NCBI GenBank assembly: GCA_003217735.2
Contig: CP031585.1
Location: 4,761,501 to 4,825,500, forward strand
Direction of reading: 5' to 3'
Source of the DNA: Marinibacterium anthonyi
GTDB taxonomy: Bacteria > Pseudomonadota > Alphaproteobacteria > Rhodobacterales > Rhodobacteraceae
DNA: 64,000 bases
The notes beneath the pieces were generated by a model. The model worked only from the letters and a program-made list of their open reading frames with translations. It was not told the DNA's origin and searched no databases. The number at the start of each line of letters is the position of its first letter. Position 1 is the stretch's first letter. A program made the position numbers and the translations under genes. Positions 52,811 through 62,431 of this stretch are shown here, one piece after another.

Positions 52811-53677
52811 ATGTCCGTAGAAGCCCGCGAAGCCCGACAGCCCTGGATCCTGCTCAGCCCCGCGCTGAGCGCGATCATCCTGTTGCTGGTGGTGCCGCTG
52901 ATCTTCATCCTGGTCTACAGCTTCTGGCTGCGCACGGCGACGGGCGCGGATATCGCCGGCTTTCACCTGGACAACTGGCAAGAGGCGCTGACCGACCGGT
53001 TCTACCGCGACATCCTGCTGGGCACACTGAAGATCGCCGCGATCACCACACTGGTCTGCGCGCTGATGGGCTATCCGGCGGCCTATTTCATCGCCCGGTC
53101 CCAGGGGAACAAGGCGATCCTGCTGCTGCTTCTGATGCTGCCGTTCTGGATCAGCTACATCATCCGCACGATGTCCTGGATCAACATCCTGGGCGTGTCG
53201 GGCGCGTTCAACACCTTCCTGATGTGGACCGGGATCATCGGCGAACCGATCCAGATGCTGTACAACCAGACCACCGTGATCCTGGGCCTGGTGCATTTCC
53301 TGCTGCCCTTCATGGTGCTGAACGTCTTCGTGTCGCTGGACGGGATCGACACCAACCTGGAAGACGCCGCCAATTCGCTGGGCGCCACCAGGTGGCAAAG
53401 TTTCACCGAGGTCACGCTGCCCCTGTCGCTGCCCGGCCTCGCCGCCGGCGGGCTGCTGTGCTTCGTGCTGGCGGCCGGGACCTACATCACGCCGCTGGTG
53501 CTGGGCGGGCCGACGGATGCCATGTTCGCCAACCTCGTGTTCGAGGCGATCATCACGCAGCTGAACTGGCCGCTGGGATCGGCGCTGAGCCTGATGCTGC
53601 TGGCCGTGCTGGGCGTGCTGGTGATGGTCTACAACCGCTACCTGGGCATGGCCCAGCTGATGAAGGGGCTGGGGTGA
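52811..53677 (+). CDS. Polyamine-type ABC transporter permease (PotB-like)
   Basis: 288 residues, about six membrane helices, with the EAA-type loop EDAANSLGATRWQSFTEVTLP that docks on the ATPase. Starts an operon of four transporter genes. The stop shares one base with the next ATG (TGATG). Confidence 0.9.
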   Translation: MSVEAREARQPWILLSPALSAIILLLVVPLIFILVYSFWLRTATGADIAGFHLDNWQEALTDRFYRDILLGTLKIAAITTLVCALMGYPAAYFIARSQGNKAILLLLLMLPFWISYIIRTMSWINILGVSGAFNTFLMWTGIIGEPIQMLYNQTTVILGLVHFLLPFMVLNVFVSLDGIDTNLEDAANSLGATRWQSFTEVTLPLSLPGLAAGGLLCFVLAAGTYITPLVLGGPTDAMFANLVFEAIITQLNWPLGSALSLMLLAVLGVLVMVYNRYLGMAQLMKGLG

Positions 53678-54477
53678 TGGGCGGGGTCGGAATGGGCTGG
53701 GTGTTGATCCGAAGCTGGGCGATCCTGGTCTATATCTTCATGTTCCTCCCGGTGGCCGTCGTCGTGCTGCTCAGCTTCAACGCCTCGCAATTCGGGGCCT
53801 TCCCGATGACCGGCTTTTCGCTGCGCTGGTTCGTGGAACTGGCCCATAACGACGCCATCCTGCGCGCCTTCCGCACCTCGATCATCCTTGGCCTGCTGAC
53901 GGCCGCGATCTCGACAACCCTGGGTGTCCTGGCCAGCCTCGCGCTGGTCCGCTACCGGGTGCCGGGGGCCAACGCCATTTCCACCCTGCTGATTGCGCCC
54001 ATCCTGGTGCCCGAGGTGGTTCTGGCCGTCGCGCTGCTGCTGTTCCTCAACTTCCTGGGCATCAACAAGAGCTTCGCGCTGCTGCTCTTCGGCCATGTCA
54101 TCTTTACCCTGCCCTTCGTGATCCTCGTGGTGCAGGCGCGGCTGGTGTCGATCCGCCGCGACGTGGAAGAAGCCGCGATGAGCCTTGGCGCCTCCCCGAT
54201 GGAGACGTTTTTCCAGATCACGCTGCCGCTGATGCTGCCGGCGGTTCTGGCCGGGGGGCTGTTCGCCTTCACCATCAGCTTCGATGACATCACCGGTACG
54301 CTGTTCTGGAAGCCCGGCGGGGTGGAAACCGTGCCGACCCAGATCTTCGCGATGCTGAGGAATTCGATCAGCCCCGAAATCAATGCGCTTGGCACGGTGA
54401 TGATCGTGCTGACCGTGGGCCTGCCGCTGCTGGGCGCGGCGCTGGCCCGCAAGATCACCAAGAACAGCGGCGCCTAG
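53677..54477 (+). CDS. Polyamine-type ABC transporter permease (PotC-like)
   Basis: 266 residues, about six membrane helices; coupling loop EEAAMSLGASPMETFFQITLP. Second permease of the spermidine/putrescine family; the later DDITGTLFW segment is typical of PotC relatives. Translationally coupled to the first permease. Confidence 0.9.
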   Translation: MGGVGMGWVLIRSWAILVYIFMFLPVAVVVLLSFNASQFGAFPMTGFSLRWFVELAHNDAILRAFRTSIILGLLTAAISTTLGVLASLALVRYRVPGANAISTLLIAPILVPEVVLAVALLLFLNFLGINKSFALLLFGHVIFTLPFVILVVQARLVSIRRDVEEAAMSLGASPMETFFQITLPLMLPAVLAGGLFAFTISFDDITGTLFWKPGGVETVPTQIFAMLRNSISPEINALGTVMIVLTVGLPLLGAALARKITKNSGA

Positions 54478-54526
54478 AACCGCATCCCCTCAACGATTTG
54501 AACAAGATCCGACATGGAGTGGCCCA

Positions 54527-55678
54527 ATGACCAGGAAGATGGACAACACCACCCGATACGAGCGTCTGCTTGACCGCTACCGCAATGGCGACATCGACCG
54601 CCGCAGCTTTCTGGGCCTGATCGGCGCGGCGGGGCTGGCCTATGGCGTGCAGACCCCCTTTGCCCGCCAGGCGCTGGCCGCCACCAACGAGGTCCGGTTC
54701 GACGGCTGGGGCGGCGTGGTGTCCGAAGCCTTTCGCAAGTACGCCTTCGATCCCTACACGGCCAAGACCGGCATCACCGTGGTCGACGGCACCTTTGGCG
54801 GCGGCGACGAATACCTGTCCCGCGTCAAGGCCAGCCAACCGGGCGAATACAACATCGCGCACCTGTCGGGCGTCTTCGACTATGCGCGTTACGCCGGCCT
54901 TGGCTTTGCGTCGGAACTGAACGAAGCCAACATCCCCAACCTCGAATTCGTCATCCCCAAGCTGATCGACGTCTACCGCCCGATCACAGACGGCAAGCTG
55001 TCCTGCGTGCCCTACGACTACGGCACCACCGGCATCGCCTATAACCGCAAGTACATCTCGGACGAGGAGATGAAGGAAAAGGGCGCCAAGATCCTCATCG
55101 ACGAGGCCTACAAGGGCAAGATCTCGGGCTGGAGCGACTGGCGCACGCGGATCTGGTTCGGCGCGCTGCAGACCGGGCAGGACCCGAATAACGCCGAGGA
55201 CATGGACGCCGTCTGGGACGCGATCCGGGCGCATCGCGACCTGTCGCTGAAATACTGGACGTCGGGCGCCGAGCTGATGAGCCTGCTGGCCGAGGAAGAG
55301 ATCTATGTGACCGAAGGCTGGTCCGGCCGGATCTATGCGCTGCAGGAACAGGGCCACGACATCGGCTACATGGATCCGCCCAACGGCTACGGCTGGCAGG
55401 AATGCATGTTCGTGATCAAGGGCTCGCCCATGGAGGCCTGCGAGGAGTTGCTGAACTTCATGCTGGCGCCCGAAACCTCGATCGCCGTGGCCGAAGGGCA
55501 GAACTATCCGCCGGCGCTGAACCCCAACAAGGTCGAACTGGGCGACAAGATCCCGACGCTTCCGGCCTTCGACCCCAGCGGGTCGCTGTCGGGCCTGACC
55601 TTCGCCAACCCGACTTACTGGAACGGGCACGAAGCCGAATGGTCCAAGACCTTCGGCCGCGTGCAGAAGGGGTATTAA
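54527..55678 (+). CDS. Spermidine/putrescine-type substrate-binding protein, Tat-exported
   Basis: 383 residues, GGAG 8 nt before the ATG. The leader holds DIDRRSFLGLIGAAGLAYG at about 23-41, a twin-arginine (RRSFLG) signal. The mature part starts FDGWGGVVSEAF and has the PotD/PotF-like VPYDYGTTGIAYN block and a GYGWQE segment. Substrate probably a polyamine or a related amine, judged by the operon's enzymes. Confidence 0.9.
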   Translation: MTRKMDNTTRYERLLDRYRNGDIDRRSFLGLIGAAGLAYGVQTPFARQALAATNEVRFDGWGGVVSEAFRKYAFDPYTAKTGITVVDGTFGGGDEYLSRVKASQPGEYNIAHLSGVFDYARYAGLGFASELNEANIPNLEFVIPKLIDVYRPITDGKLSCVPYDYGTTGIAYNRKYISDEEMKEKGAKILIDEAYKGKISGWSDWRTRIWFGALQTGQDPNNAEDMDAVWDAIRAHRDLSLKYWTSGAELMSLLAEEEIYVTEGWSGRIYALQEQGHDIGYMDPPNGYGWQECMFVIKGSPMEACEELLNFMLAPETSIAVAEGQNYPPALNPNKVELGDKIPTLPAFDPSGSLSGLTFANPTYWNGHEAEWSKTFGRVQKGY

Positions 55679-55768
55679 GGCAAGGCGGGCGGGGGCATCG
55701 TGCCCCTGCCCGTGATCATGGTCGCGCCACATGTCATTCCCACCGTTGCCCCCAAGGACAATAGCCAG

Positions 55769-56845
55769 ATGAGCTCCGTTTCCCTCAGAAACATCGTGAA
55801 GCAGTTCGGCACCTTCACGGCGGTGCACAAGGCCAACCTCGACATCCCCGAGGGCGCCTTTGTCACCCTGCTGGGCCCCTCGGGCTGCGGCAAGACAACG
55901 AACCTGCGGATGATCGCGGGCCTGCTGGACCCGACCGAGGGCGAGATCCTGATCGGCGGCAAGCGGGTCAACGACATCCCGATCCACAAGCGCAACCTTG
56001 GGATCGTGTTCCAGAATTACGCCCTGTTCCCCCACAAGACCGTGGCCGAGAACGTGGCCTTCGGCCTGAAATACCGCGATATCGCGAAATCCGACATCGC
56101 CGGCCGCGTGCAGGCCGCGCTGGACCTTGTGCAACTGCCCCACGTGGGCGACCGGTATCCCAAGGCGCTGTCGGGCGGCCAGCAGCAGCGTATCGCGCTG
56201 GCCCGGGCGATCGTGATCCAGCCCGATGTCCTGTTGCTTGACGAACCGCTTTCGGCGCTGGACGCCAACCTGCGCGAAGACATGCGGGTTGAGCTGAAGC
56301 GCATCCAGGACCGGATCGGCGTGACCACCGTTTTCGTGACCCACGACCAGTCCGAGGCGCTGGCCATGTCCGACAAGATCGTCGTCATGAGCGCCGGGCG
56401 CATCGAACAGGTCGGCACGCCCGAGCAGGTCTATAACACGCCGGCGTCGGAATTCGTGGCGAACTTCCTGGGGGCGTCGAACATCATGGAAGGGCGGTGC
56501 GCCTCGGCCGGGCCAAACAGCCTGAGCATCGACACCCCCGTCTTCGGCCCCGTCGAGGTCGCGAAGGCCCGGGCGAACGGGGTCGCCAATGGCCGGGCAA
56601 AGCTGGTCCTGCGCGCCGAAAAGCTGACCCTGATGGCGCCCACGGCCGACACCACCGGCATGATCGCGGCCCCCGCCACGGTGGAAACCGTGGATTACCA
56701 GGGCCAGACCGTGCGCTATTTCCTGCGGGTGGGCGACCGCCAGCTGCAGGCCATCAACCTGATCGACGAACGCCCCTTTGCCCAGGGGGCCACCGTCACC
56801 GCCGCCTTCCGCGCCAAGGATTGCGCGGCCCTTCCCGGAGCCTGA
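55769..56845 (+). CDS. Polyamine-type ABC transporter ATPase (PotA-like)
   Basis: 358 residues from ATG 55769 (in-frame starts at 55700 and 55718 exist but precede the normal family N-terminus). Walker A GPSGCGKTT, signature LSGGQQQR, Walker B LLLDEPLSALD, switch THDQ, and the C-terminal TOBE domain (FLGASNIMEG, LRAEKLTLM). Energises the transporter. Confidence 0.9.
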   Translation: MSSVSLRNIVKQFGTFTAVHKANLDIPEGAFVTLLGPSGCGKTTNLRMIAGLLDPTEGEILIGGKRVNDIPIHKRNLGIVFQNYALFPHKTVAENVAFGLKYRDIAKSDIAGRVQAALDLVQLPHVGDRYPKALSGGQQQRIALARAIVIQPDVLLLDEPLSALDANLREDMRVELKRIQDRIGVTTVFVTHDQSEALAMSDKIVVMSAGRIEQVGTPEQVYNTPASEFVANFLGASNIMEGRCASAGPNSLSIDTPVFGPVEVAKARANGVANGRAKLVLRAEKLTLMAPTADTTGMIAAPATVETVDYQGQTVRYFLRVGDRQLQAINLIDERPFAQGATVTAAFRAKDCAALPGA

Positions 56846-56856
56846 AAGAGCCTGAC

Positions 56857-58188
56857 ATGAGCAACCTTTTCTACCAGGGCCGCGGCCGGAAACCCGTGCT
56901 GGACCAGGCCCGCGGCGTCTACATGTGGGACACCGACGGCAAGCGTTACCTGGACGGATCGTCGGGCGCCATGGTCTGCAACATCGGCCATTCCGACCCC
57001 GACGTCCTGACCGCCATGCAGCGCCAGATGGAGAAATCGACCTTTGGCTACCGCCTGCATTTCGAGACGGAGCCGTCCGAGAAACTGGCCGCGAAGCTGG
57101 CGAGCCTGATGCCCGAGCACCTGAACCGGGTGTTTTTCGTGTCCGGCGGGTCCGAGGCGGTGGAAAGTGGCATGAAGATGGCCCGGCAATACGCGGTGGC
57201 CACCGGCCAGGGCAGCCGCTGGAAGGTGATCTCGCGCCAGCCCAGCTATCACGGCTGCACCCTTGGGGCGCTTGCGGTGACGGGCTACGCCGCGCTGACC
57301 GACCCGTTCGAACCGATGATGCGCATGATGCCCCGCGTGCCTGCGCCCCGCGCCTATCTTGACGGGCTGGACCCGGATGACGAGGCGACCGGCCACCACT
57401 ATGCCGACATGCTGGAGGCGCAGATCCTCGAGGAAGGCCCCGAAACCGTGCTGGCCTTCATCCTGGAACCCGTCGGCGGCGCGTCGACCGGCGCGCTGGT
57501 CCCGCCCAAGGGCTACATGGACCGGATCCGCCAGATCTGTGACCGTCACGGCGTGCTGCTGATCCTTGACGAGGTGATGACGGGCGCCGGGCGGACCGGC
57601 AAATTCCTGGGCTGCGACCACTGGGGCACGCGGCCCGATATCGTCGTGATGTCCAAGGGGCTGGGCGCGGGGTACATGCCTTTGGGCGCGATGATCGCGG
57701 ATGAACGTCTGGTCGAACCGGTTCTGGACGCCGGCGGCTTTGCCCATGGGTTCACCTATGCGGGCAACCCGCTGGCCTGCGCCGCAGGGCTGGCGGTGCT
57801 GGGCGTGATGGACAGCAAGGACCTGTGCGCCAATGCCGCCACCATGGGCGACAAGCTGATCGCGCGCCTGCACGGGCTGATGCAGAAGCACGAGATCATC
57901 GGCGACGTGCGCGGCAAGGGTCTTTTGACCGCCTTCGAATTCATGTCCGACCGGGATGCCAAAACGCCCCTGCCGCGCGAGCTGAACGCCTATCAGCGCT
58001 TTGTCGACATCGCCTATCAGCGCGGGCTGATCGTCTATTCCCGGCGCACCCATGATGGGTATTACGGCGATCACATCCTGGTCTGCCCGCCGCTGATCTG
58101 CACCGACGGCCACCTGGACGAGATCATCGATGGTCTCGACGCCGCGCTCACCGACTTCGCGGCGGAAATCGCGCCGCAGATGGCCTGA
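56857..58188 (+). CDS. Class III (omega) aminotransferase
   Basis: 443 residues. Fold-type I class III PLP enzyme: SGGSEAVESGMKMARQYAV, YHGCTLGALAVTG, LILDEVMTGAGRTG and the PLP lysine in VVMSKGLGAGYMPLGA. Typically moves the terminal amino group of a diamine, omega-amino acid or polyamine to pyruvate or 2-oxoglutarate. Starts 11 nt after the ATPase stop. Fits the first step of polyamine breakdown. Confidence 0.9.
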   Translation: MSNLFYQGRGRKPVLDQARGVYMWDTDGKRYLDGSSGAMVCNIGHSDPDVLTAMQRQMEKSTFGYRLHFETEPSEKLAAKLASLMPEHLNRVFFVSGGSEAVESGMKMARQYAVATGQGSRWKVISRQPSYHGCTLGALAVTGYAALTDPFEPMMRMMPRVPAPRAYLDGLDPDDEATGHHYADMLEAQILEEGPETVLAFILEPVGGASTGALVPPKGYMDRIRQICDRHGVLLILDEVMTGAGRTGKFLGCDHWGTRPDIVVMSKGLGAGYMPLGAMIADERLVEPVLDAGGFAHGFTYAGNPLACAAGLAVLGVMDSKDLCANAATMGDKLIARLHGLMQKHEIIGDVRGKGLLTAFEFMSDRDAKTPLPRELNAYQRFVDIAYQRGLIVYSRRTHDGYYGDHILVCPPLICTDGHLDEIIDGLDAALTDFAAEIAPQMA

Positions 58189-58192
58189 ACCC

Positions 58193-59119
58193 ATGTCGAA
58201 GATCCTCATCACCTGCGCCGTCACCGGGTCGATCCACACGCCCACCATGTCGCCGCACCTGCCGATCACGCCGGACCAGATCACCGAACACGCGCTTGGC
58301 GCAGCCGAGGCCGGCGCGTCCATCCTGCACCTGCATGCGCGCAATCCGCAGACCGGCCAGCCTTCGGCCAGCGCCGACGATTTCATGGCCTTCCTGCCCC
58401 GCATCAAGCAGGCCAGCGATGCCGTGCTGAACATCACCACCGGCGGCAGCGCGGTGATGACGCTGGATGATCGCCTTGCCGCGCCCAAGCGGGCCGAACC
58501 CGAGATGTGTTCGCTGAACATGGGCACGATGAACTTCGCGCTTTACCCGGCGGCGACGCGGATCAGCGACTGGCAACACGACTGGGAAAAGCCGTTCCTG
58601 GAAGACAGCGACGACCTGGTGTTCAAGAACACCCCCCGCGACATCGCCCGCATCCTGACCGAGATGGGCGAACAACGCGGCGCGCGGTTCGAATTCGAAT
58701 GCTACGATGTCAGCCACCTGTACATGCTGCGCCATTTCGTCGACCGCGGCATGGTCAAGGCGCCGTTCTTCATCCAGTTCGTCTTTGGCGTGCTGGGGGG
58801 CATCGGCGCGGATCCCGAAAACCTCGACCATATGAAGCGGATCGCCGACAAGCTGTTCGGCGACGATTACCAGTTCTCGGTGCTGGCCGCAGGGCGCCAC
58901 CAGATCCCCTTTGTCACCATGGCAGCCGCCATGGGCGGGCATGTGCGCGTCGGTTTGGAAGACAGCCTGATGATCGCGCGCGGCCAGTTGGCGGAAAGCA
59001 ACGCCCAGCAGGTCGCCAAGATCCGCCGCATCGTCGAAGAGCTGGGCCGCACGGTTGCCACCCCGGCCGAGGCGCGCGACATGCTGGGCCTGAAGGGTGC
59101 AGACAGGACGGCGATCTGA
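58193..59119 (+). CDS. BKACE (DUF849) beta-keto acid cleavage enzyme
   Basis: 308 residues. TIM-barrel Kce family: ITCAVTGSIHTPTMSPHLP opening, zinc His pair HLHAR, NITTGGSA, and the HVRVGLEDSL near the C-terminal side. These enzymes condense a beta-keto acid with acetyl-CoA to give acetoacetate and a CoA ester, as in 3-keto-5-aminohexanoate cleavage of lysine fermentation and carnitine breakdown. Here it suggests that the carbon skeleton passes through a beta-keto (amino) acid. Confidence 0.9.
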   Translation: MSKILITCAVTGSIHTPTMSPHLPITPDQITEHALGAAEAGASILHLHARNPQTGQPSASADDFMAFLPRIKQASDAVLNITTGGSAVMTLDDRLAAPKRAEPEMCSLNMGTMNFALYPAATRISDWQHDWEKPFLEDSDDLVFKNTPRDIARILTEMGEQRGARFEFECYDVSHLYMLRHFVDRGMVKAPFFIQFVFGVLGGIGADPENLDHMKRIADKLFGDDYQFSVLAAGRHQIPFVTMAAAMGGHVRVGLEDSLMIARGQLAESNAQQVAKIRRIVEELGRTVATPAEARDMLGLKGADRTAI

Positions 59120-59598
59120 TGGAAATGACATTACGCGTGGCAAAGGCTGCGGATGCAGAGGCGCTGAACGACGCGCTGCGCCAGCTATCCGAAACACTTG
59201 GCGACGATCATCGCGCCACGGCGGACGATCTGCGGCGGCTGGGCTGGGGCGAAAACCCCGCCTTTCGCGCCATGCTGGCCTGGGCCGACGGCGCGGTGGT
59301 GGGCGTGTCGTTCTATTCGCCCTACGTGTCGACCATGCGCGGGATGGCCGGGGTCTATGTCTCCGACCTCTGGACGGCCGAAGTGGTGCGGGGCCAGGGC
59401 CTTGGGCCGCGCCTTCTGGCCGAAACGCTGCGGGACGCCGAAGCCGTCTGGGGCGCGCGGTTCCTCAAGCTGGACGTTTATCACACCAACCCGGACGCCC
59501 GGCGTTTCTATGACCGGCTGGGATTCCGGCCCGCCGACGACCTGACCAAGATGATACTGGAAGAGGCCGAAAGCACGGCCCTGAAAGGCGAGACATGA
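59119..59598 (+). CDS. GNAT-family N-acetyltransferase
   Basis: 159 residues; its ATG shares a base with the BKACE stop (TGATG). Acetyl-CoA-binding segment VVRGQGLGPRLL (RGxGxG/A) and the C-terminal HTNPDARRFYDRLGF. Small GNAT of polyamine or amino-acid acetylating type. Paired directly with a deacetylase-like gene, so acetylation and deacetylation of an amine intermediate are possible. Confidence 0.88.
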   Translation: MEMTLRVAKAADAEALNDALRQLSETLGDDHRATADDLRRLGWGENPAFRAMLAWADGAVVGVSFYSPYVSTMRGMAGVYVSDLWTAEVVRGQGLGPRLLAETLRDAEAVWGARFLKLDVYHTNPDARRFYDRLGFRPADDLTKMILEEAESTALKGET

Positions 59599-60620
59599 AA
59601 GCCGTTCTCGACGACCGCCAGCGGGTCCACGACCCGCAGCATTTCATGGCCAACGGGGCGCTGTTGCCCAATCCCGAACAGCCGCGCCGGGTCGATATCC
59701 TGACCGCCGGGGCGCAGGCCGCCGGATGCACTTTCCAGGCGCCGGACGACGCGGGCCTTGGCCCCATCGCGGCGCTGCATTCGGCCGAATATCTGACGTT
59801 CCTGGAAACCATCTACCCCCGCTGGCAGCGTATCGACGGCGCCGGCGCCGAGGTCATTCCCAACATCCATCCCGCCAACCGCACCGACGCCTACCCGAAA
59901 TCCGCCGTGGGCCAGGCCGGGTTCCACCAGGCCGACACCGCCTGCCCCATCGCCGAAGGCACGTGGGAAGCCGCCTATTGGTCCGCCCAGACCGCCATCA
60001 CCGGCGCCGACCTGATCAAGGGCGGCGAGCGCGCCGCCTATGCCCTGTCGCGTCCGCCGGGGCACCATGCCTTCGGGGACCTGGCGGGCGGCTTCTGCTT
60101 TCTCAACAACTCCGGTATCGCCGCCGAACGGCTGCGCGCAGCCGGCCTGCGTCCGGCCATCGTCGATGTGGACGTGCACCATGGCAACGGCACGCAAGGC
60201 ATCTTCTATGACCGCGACGACGTGCTGACCGTGTCGATCCATGCCGACCCGGCGCGGTTCTACCCGTTCTTCTGGGGCCATGCGCAGGAACGCGGGCAAG
60301 GCCGGGGGCTGGGTTGCAACCTGAACCTGCCGCTGCCGCGCGGCACTGGCGATGACGACTACCTTGCGACACTGAACACCGCGCTGCAACGCGTCCACAG
60401 CTTCGGCGCCGACGCGATCGTCGTGGCGCTTGGGCTCGACGCGTCCATCGACGATCCGTTCCAGGGGCTTGCCGTCACGCAGGACGGGTTCGCGCGCATC
60501 GGCGCCGCCTTCGCCGCGACGGGTCTGCCAGTGCTGTTCGTGCAGGAAGGCGGCTATGTCTCGGACACGCTGGGCGCCAACCTGACCCGCGTCCTGGCCG
60601 GCTTCCAGGAGGCCGCATGA
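59595..60620 (+). CDS. Acetylpolyamine amidohydrolase / class II HDAC-like protein
   Basis: 341 residues. Arginase/deacetylase fold with catalytic His-His in RPPGHHAFGD, zinc ligands in DVDVHHGNG and later ALGLDASIDDP, and the Gly-Gly-Tyr of the active site (EGGYVSD). Bacterial relatives deacetylate N-acetylputrescine or acetylspermidine. Fits the polyamine transporter and GNAT in the same operon. Overlaps the GNAT gene by 4 nt. Confidence 0.9.
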   Translation: MKAVLDDRQRVHDPQHFMANGALLPNPEQPRRVDILTAGAQAAGCTFQAPDDAGLGPIAALHSAEYLTFLETIYPRWQRIDGAGAEVIPNIHPANRTDAYPKSAVGQAGFHQADTACPIAEGTWEAAYWSAQTAITGADLIKGGERAAYALSRPPGHHAFGDLAGGFCFLNNSGIAAERLRAAGLRPAIVDVDVHHGNGTQGIFYDRDDVLTVSIHADPARFYPFFWGHAQERGQGRGLGCNLNLPLPRGTGDDDYLATLNTALQRVHSFGADAIVVALGLDASIDDPFQGLAVTQDGFARIGAAFAATGLPVLFVQEGGYVSDTLGANLTRVLAGFQEAA

Positions 60621-61714
60621 CCCGCCCCGACGTCATCGTCATCGGCGGCGGTATCGCCGGGGTCAGCGCGGGCGCCCACCTGGCCGCGCAGATGTCGGTC
60701 CTGCTGCTCGAGGCGGAACCGCGGCTGGGCTATCATTCCACCGGCCGGTCGGCCGCGATCTTCATCCGCAATTACGGCAATGCCACCCTGCGCGCGCTGA
60801 ACGCCGCCGCCGAACCCTTCTTCGACGCGCCGGACGGCGTGTCGGATCGGTCCCTGCTGTCGCCCCGCGGCGAAATGCTGGTGGCGACGGGGGATGAGAC
60901 GGACGCGCTGGCCGATTACACCGCCGGCGCGGATGGCATCGAAACGCTGACGCCGGACCAGGCGGTGGAACTGGTGCCGATCCTGCGCCGCGACCGGATC
61001 GTGGCGGCGGCCATCGAATGGGACGCCCGCGACATCGACGTGGACCGCATGCTGGCCGGCTACACCCGGCTGCTGAAGACGCGCGGCGGTCGGATCCAGA
61101 CCGGCGCGCGCATCCGGGGCCTCACCCGCCGGAACGGCACCTGGCACCTGCAGACCGACCAGGGCGAGTTCGAGGCGCCCCTGATCGTCAACGCCGCCGG
61201 CGCCTGGGCCGGCACGCTGGCCGCCATGGCCGGCGCCTTGCCGATCGCGCTGTCCCCGCTGCGCCGCTCTGCCGCGATCCTGCCCGCGCCCGAGGGCCAC
61301 GACGTCCGCAACTGGCCCCTTTTCGCCGCCGCGGCAGAGGGGTGGTACGCCAAGCCCGAGGCCGGCAAGCTGATGGTCAGCCCTGCCGACGAAGACCCGG
61401 TCGAACCGCACGACGCCTGGCCGGACGACATGGTCCTGGCCGAAGGACTGCACCGCTACGAACAGGCGGTCACCGTGCCGGTGACCCGGGTCGAAACCGC
61501 CTGGGCCGGGCTGCGCACCTTTGCGGCGGACCGAAGCCCGGTGGTGGGGTTCGACCCGCAAGCCGATGGGTTCTTCTGGCTGGCCGGACAGGGCGGCTAT
61601 GGCGTCCAGACAGCGCCCGCGCTGGCGCGATTGACCGAAAACCTGGTGTCGGGACAGGCCCCCGCCCTGCCCCTGGAGGTGATCCGCGCGGTGGCGCCGG
61701 ACCGGCTGGTCTGA
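60617..61714 (+). CDS. DAO-family FAD-dependent oxidoreductase
   Basis: 365 residues. FAD site VIGGGIAGVSAGAHLA, the GYHSTGRSAA block seen in D-amino acid/glycine oxidase-like dehydrogenases, and a late GQGGYGVQ FAD-closing block. Probably oxidises an amine or D-amino acid produced in the pathway. Last gene of the operon; a CCGGGA-N7-TCCCGG hairpin at 61751-61769 may end transcription. Confidence 0.85.
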   Translation: MTRPDVIVIGGGIAGVSAGAHLAAQMSVLLLEAEPRLGYHSTGRSAAIFIRNYGNATLRALNAAAEPFFDAPDGVSDRSLLSPRGEMLVATGDETDALADYTAGADGIETLTPDQAVELVPILRRDRIVAAAIEWDARDIDVDRMLAGYTRLLKTRGGRIQTGARIRGLTRRNGTWHLQTDQGEFEAPLIVNAAGAWAGTLAAMAGALPIALSPLRRSAAILPAPEGHDVRNWPLFAAAAEGWYAKPEAGKLMVSPADEDPVEPHDAWPDDMVLAEGLHRYEQAVTVPVTRVETAWAGLRTFAADRSPVVGFDPQADGFFWLAGQGGYGVQTAPALARLTENLVSGQAPALPLEVIRAVAPDRLV

Positions 61715-62229
61715 CCCGATCGCGGCCCACGCAGCGCATCGCAATGCCTGCCGGGAAAGGCCGTCCCGGATCTGTGATCAGGTGTTGAACCGCATCGCCT
61801 GACCGGGACTGAAAGGACGACATGCCATTTGGCAGAGGTCAGGGCGCAGGCGGCCCTGGATCCCTTTCGCGAAGCACCGGTGAAAGCCGCGCTGGCCAAG
61901 ACGCGCGACCATGTTCAGCGGCTGGAAATGCACCACGATCGAAAACCCGGCCTTCATGGCGGTTATCTATCCGCAGTTCCGGTGTGCCGGCGCCAACTGC
62001 ACCCCGAACGGGCAAGGGGTCATGTGCCGTGTGACCGTCCTGGGCTGACGCACCAGGCAAGTCCTGATCGCGCAGCCATTGAATTCCGTGAAGACCGAGG
62101 CCGGCGTCGCAATGCCGAAGGCCGCCGCCAGAGAGGACACCAATGCTGTGGCTTGAATAATGTAGTTTGGCTCGACGGAAAGCTGGTCGAAAATCCAGGA
62201 CCAAGTCTCTCGGCGAAGCCCCAACATGC
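61715..62229. other. Gene-poor stretch with possible gene debris
   Basis: About 515 nt with only doubtful small frames. Plus strand: 70 codons from ATG 61822 (AAAGGA before it), and a 45-codon frame 61911-62048 rich in Cys (KCTTIENPAFMAVIYPQFRC, then CTPNGQGVMC). Minus strand: 86 codons 62227-61967 with a hydrophobic stretch but no ribosome-binding site. The protein-like segments in different frames suggest one decayed gene. Confidence 0.35.
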
Positions 62230-62250
62230 AAAAGCGCCCCGGAGGGCGCC
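62230..62250 (-). terminator. Intrinsic terminator of the initiator tRNA gene
   Basis: On the minus strand GCGCCC-TCCG-GGGCGC followed by TTTT, 14 nt beyond the tRNA 3' end. Confidence 0.8.
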
Positions 62251-62263
62251 TTGCAGCATATAT

Positions 62264-62340
<77 letters not shown>

Positions 62341-62431
62341 CCAATGAGGTGTACTTATTTCTCCCACCGGGGAAGCACAAGGGCCAAGCGACAGAAATAC
62401 GAACAAGATCCGCCGCCATCCGAAGGGGATG

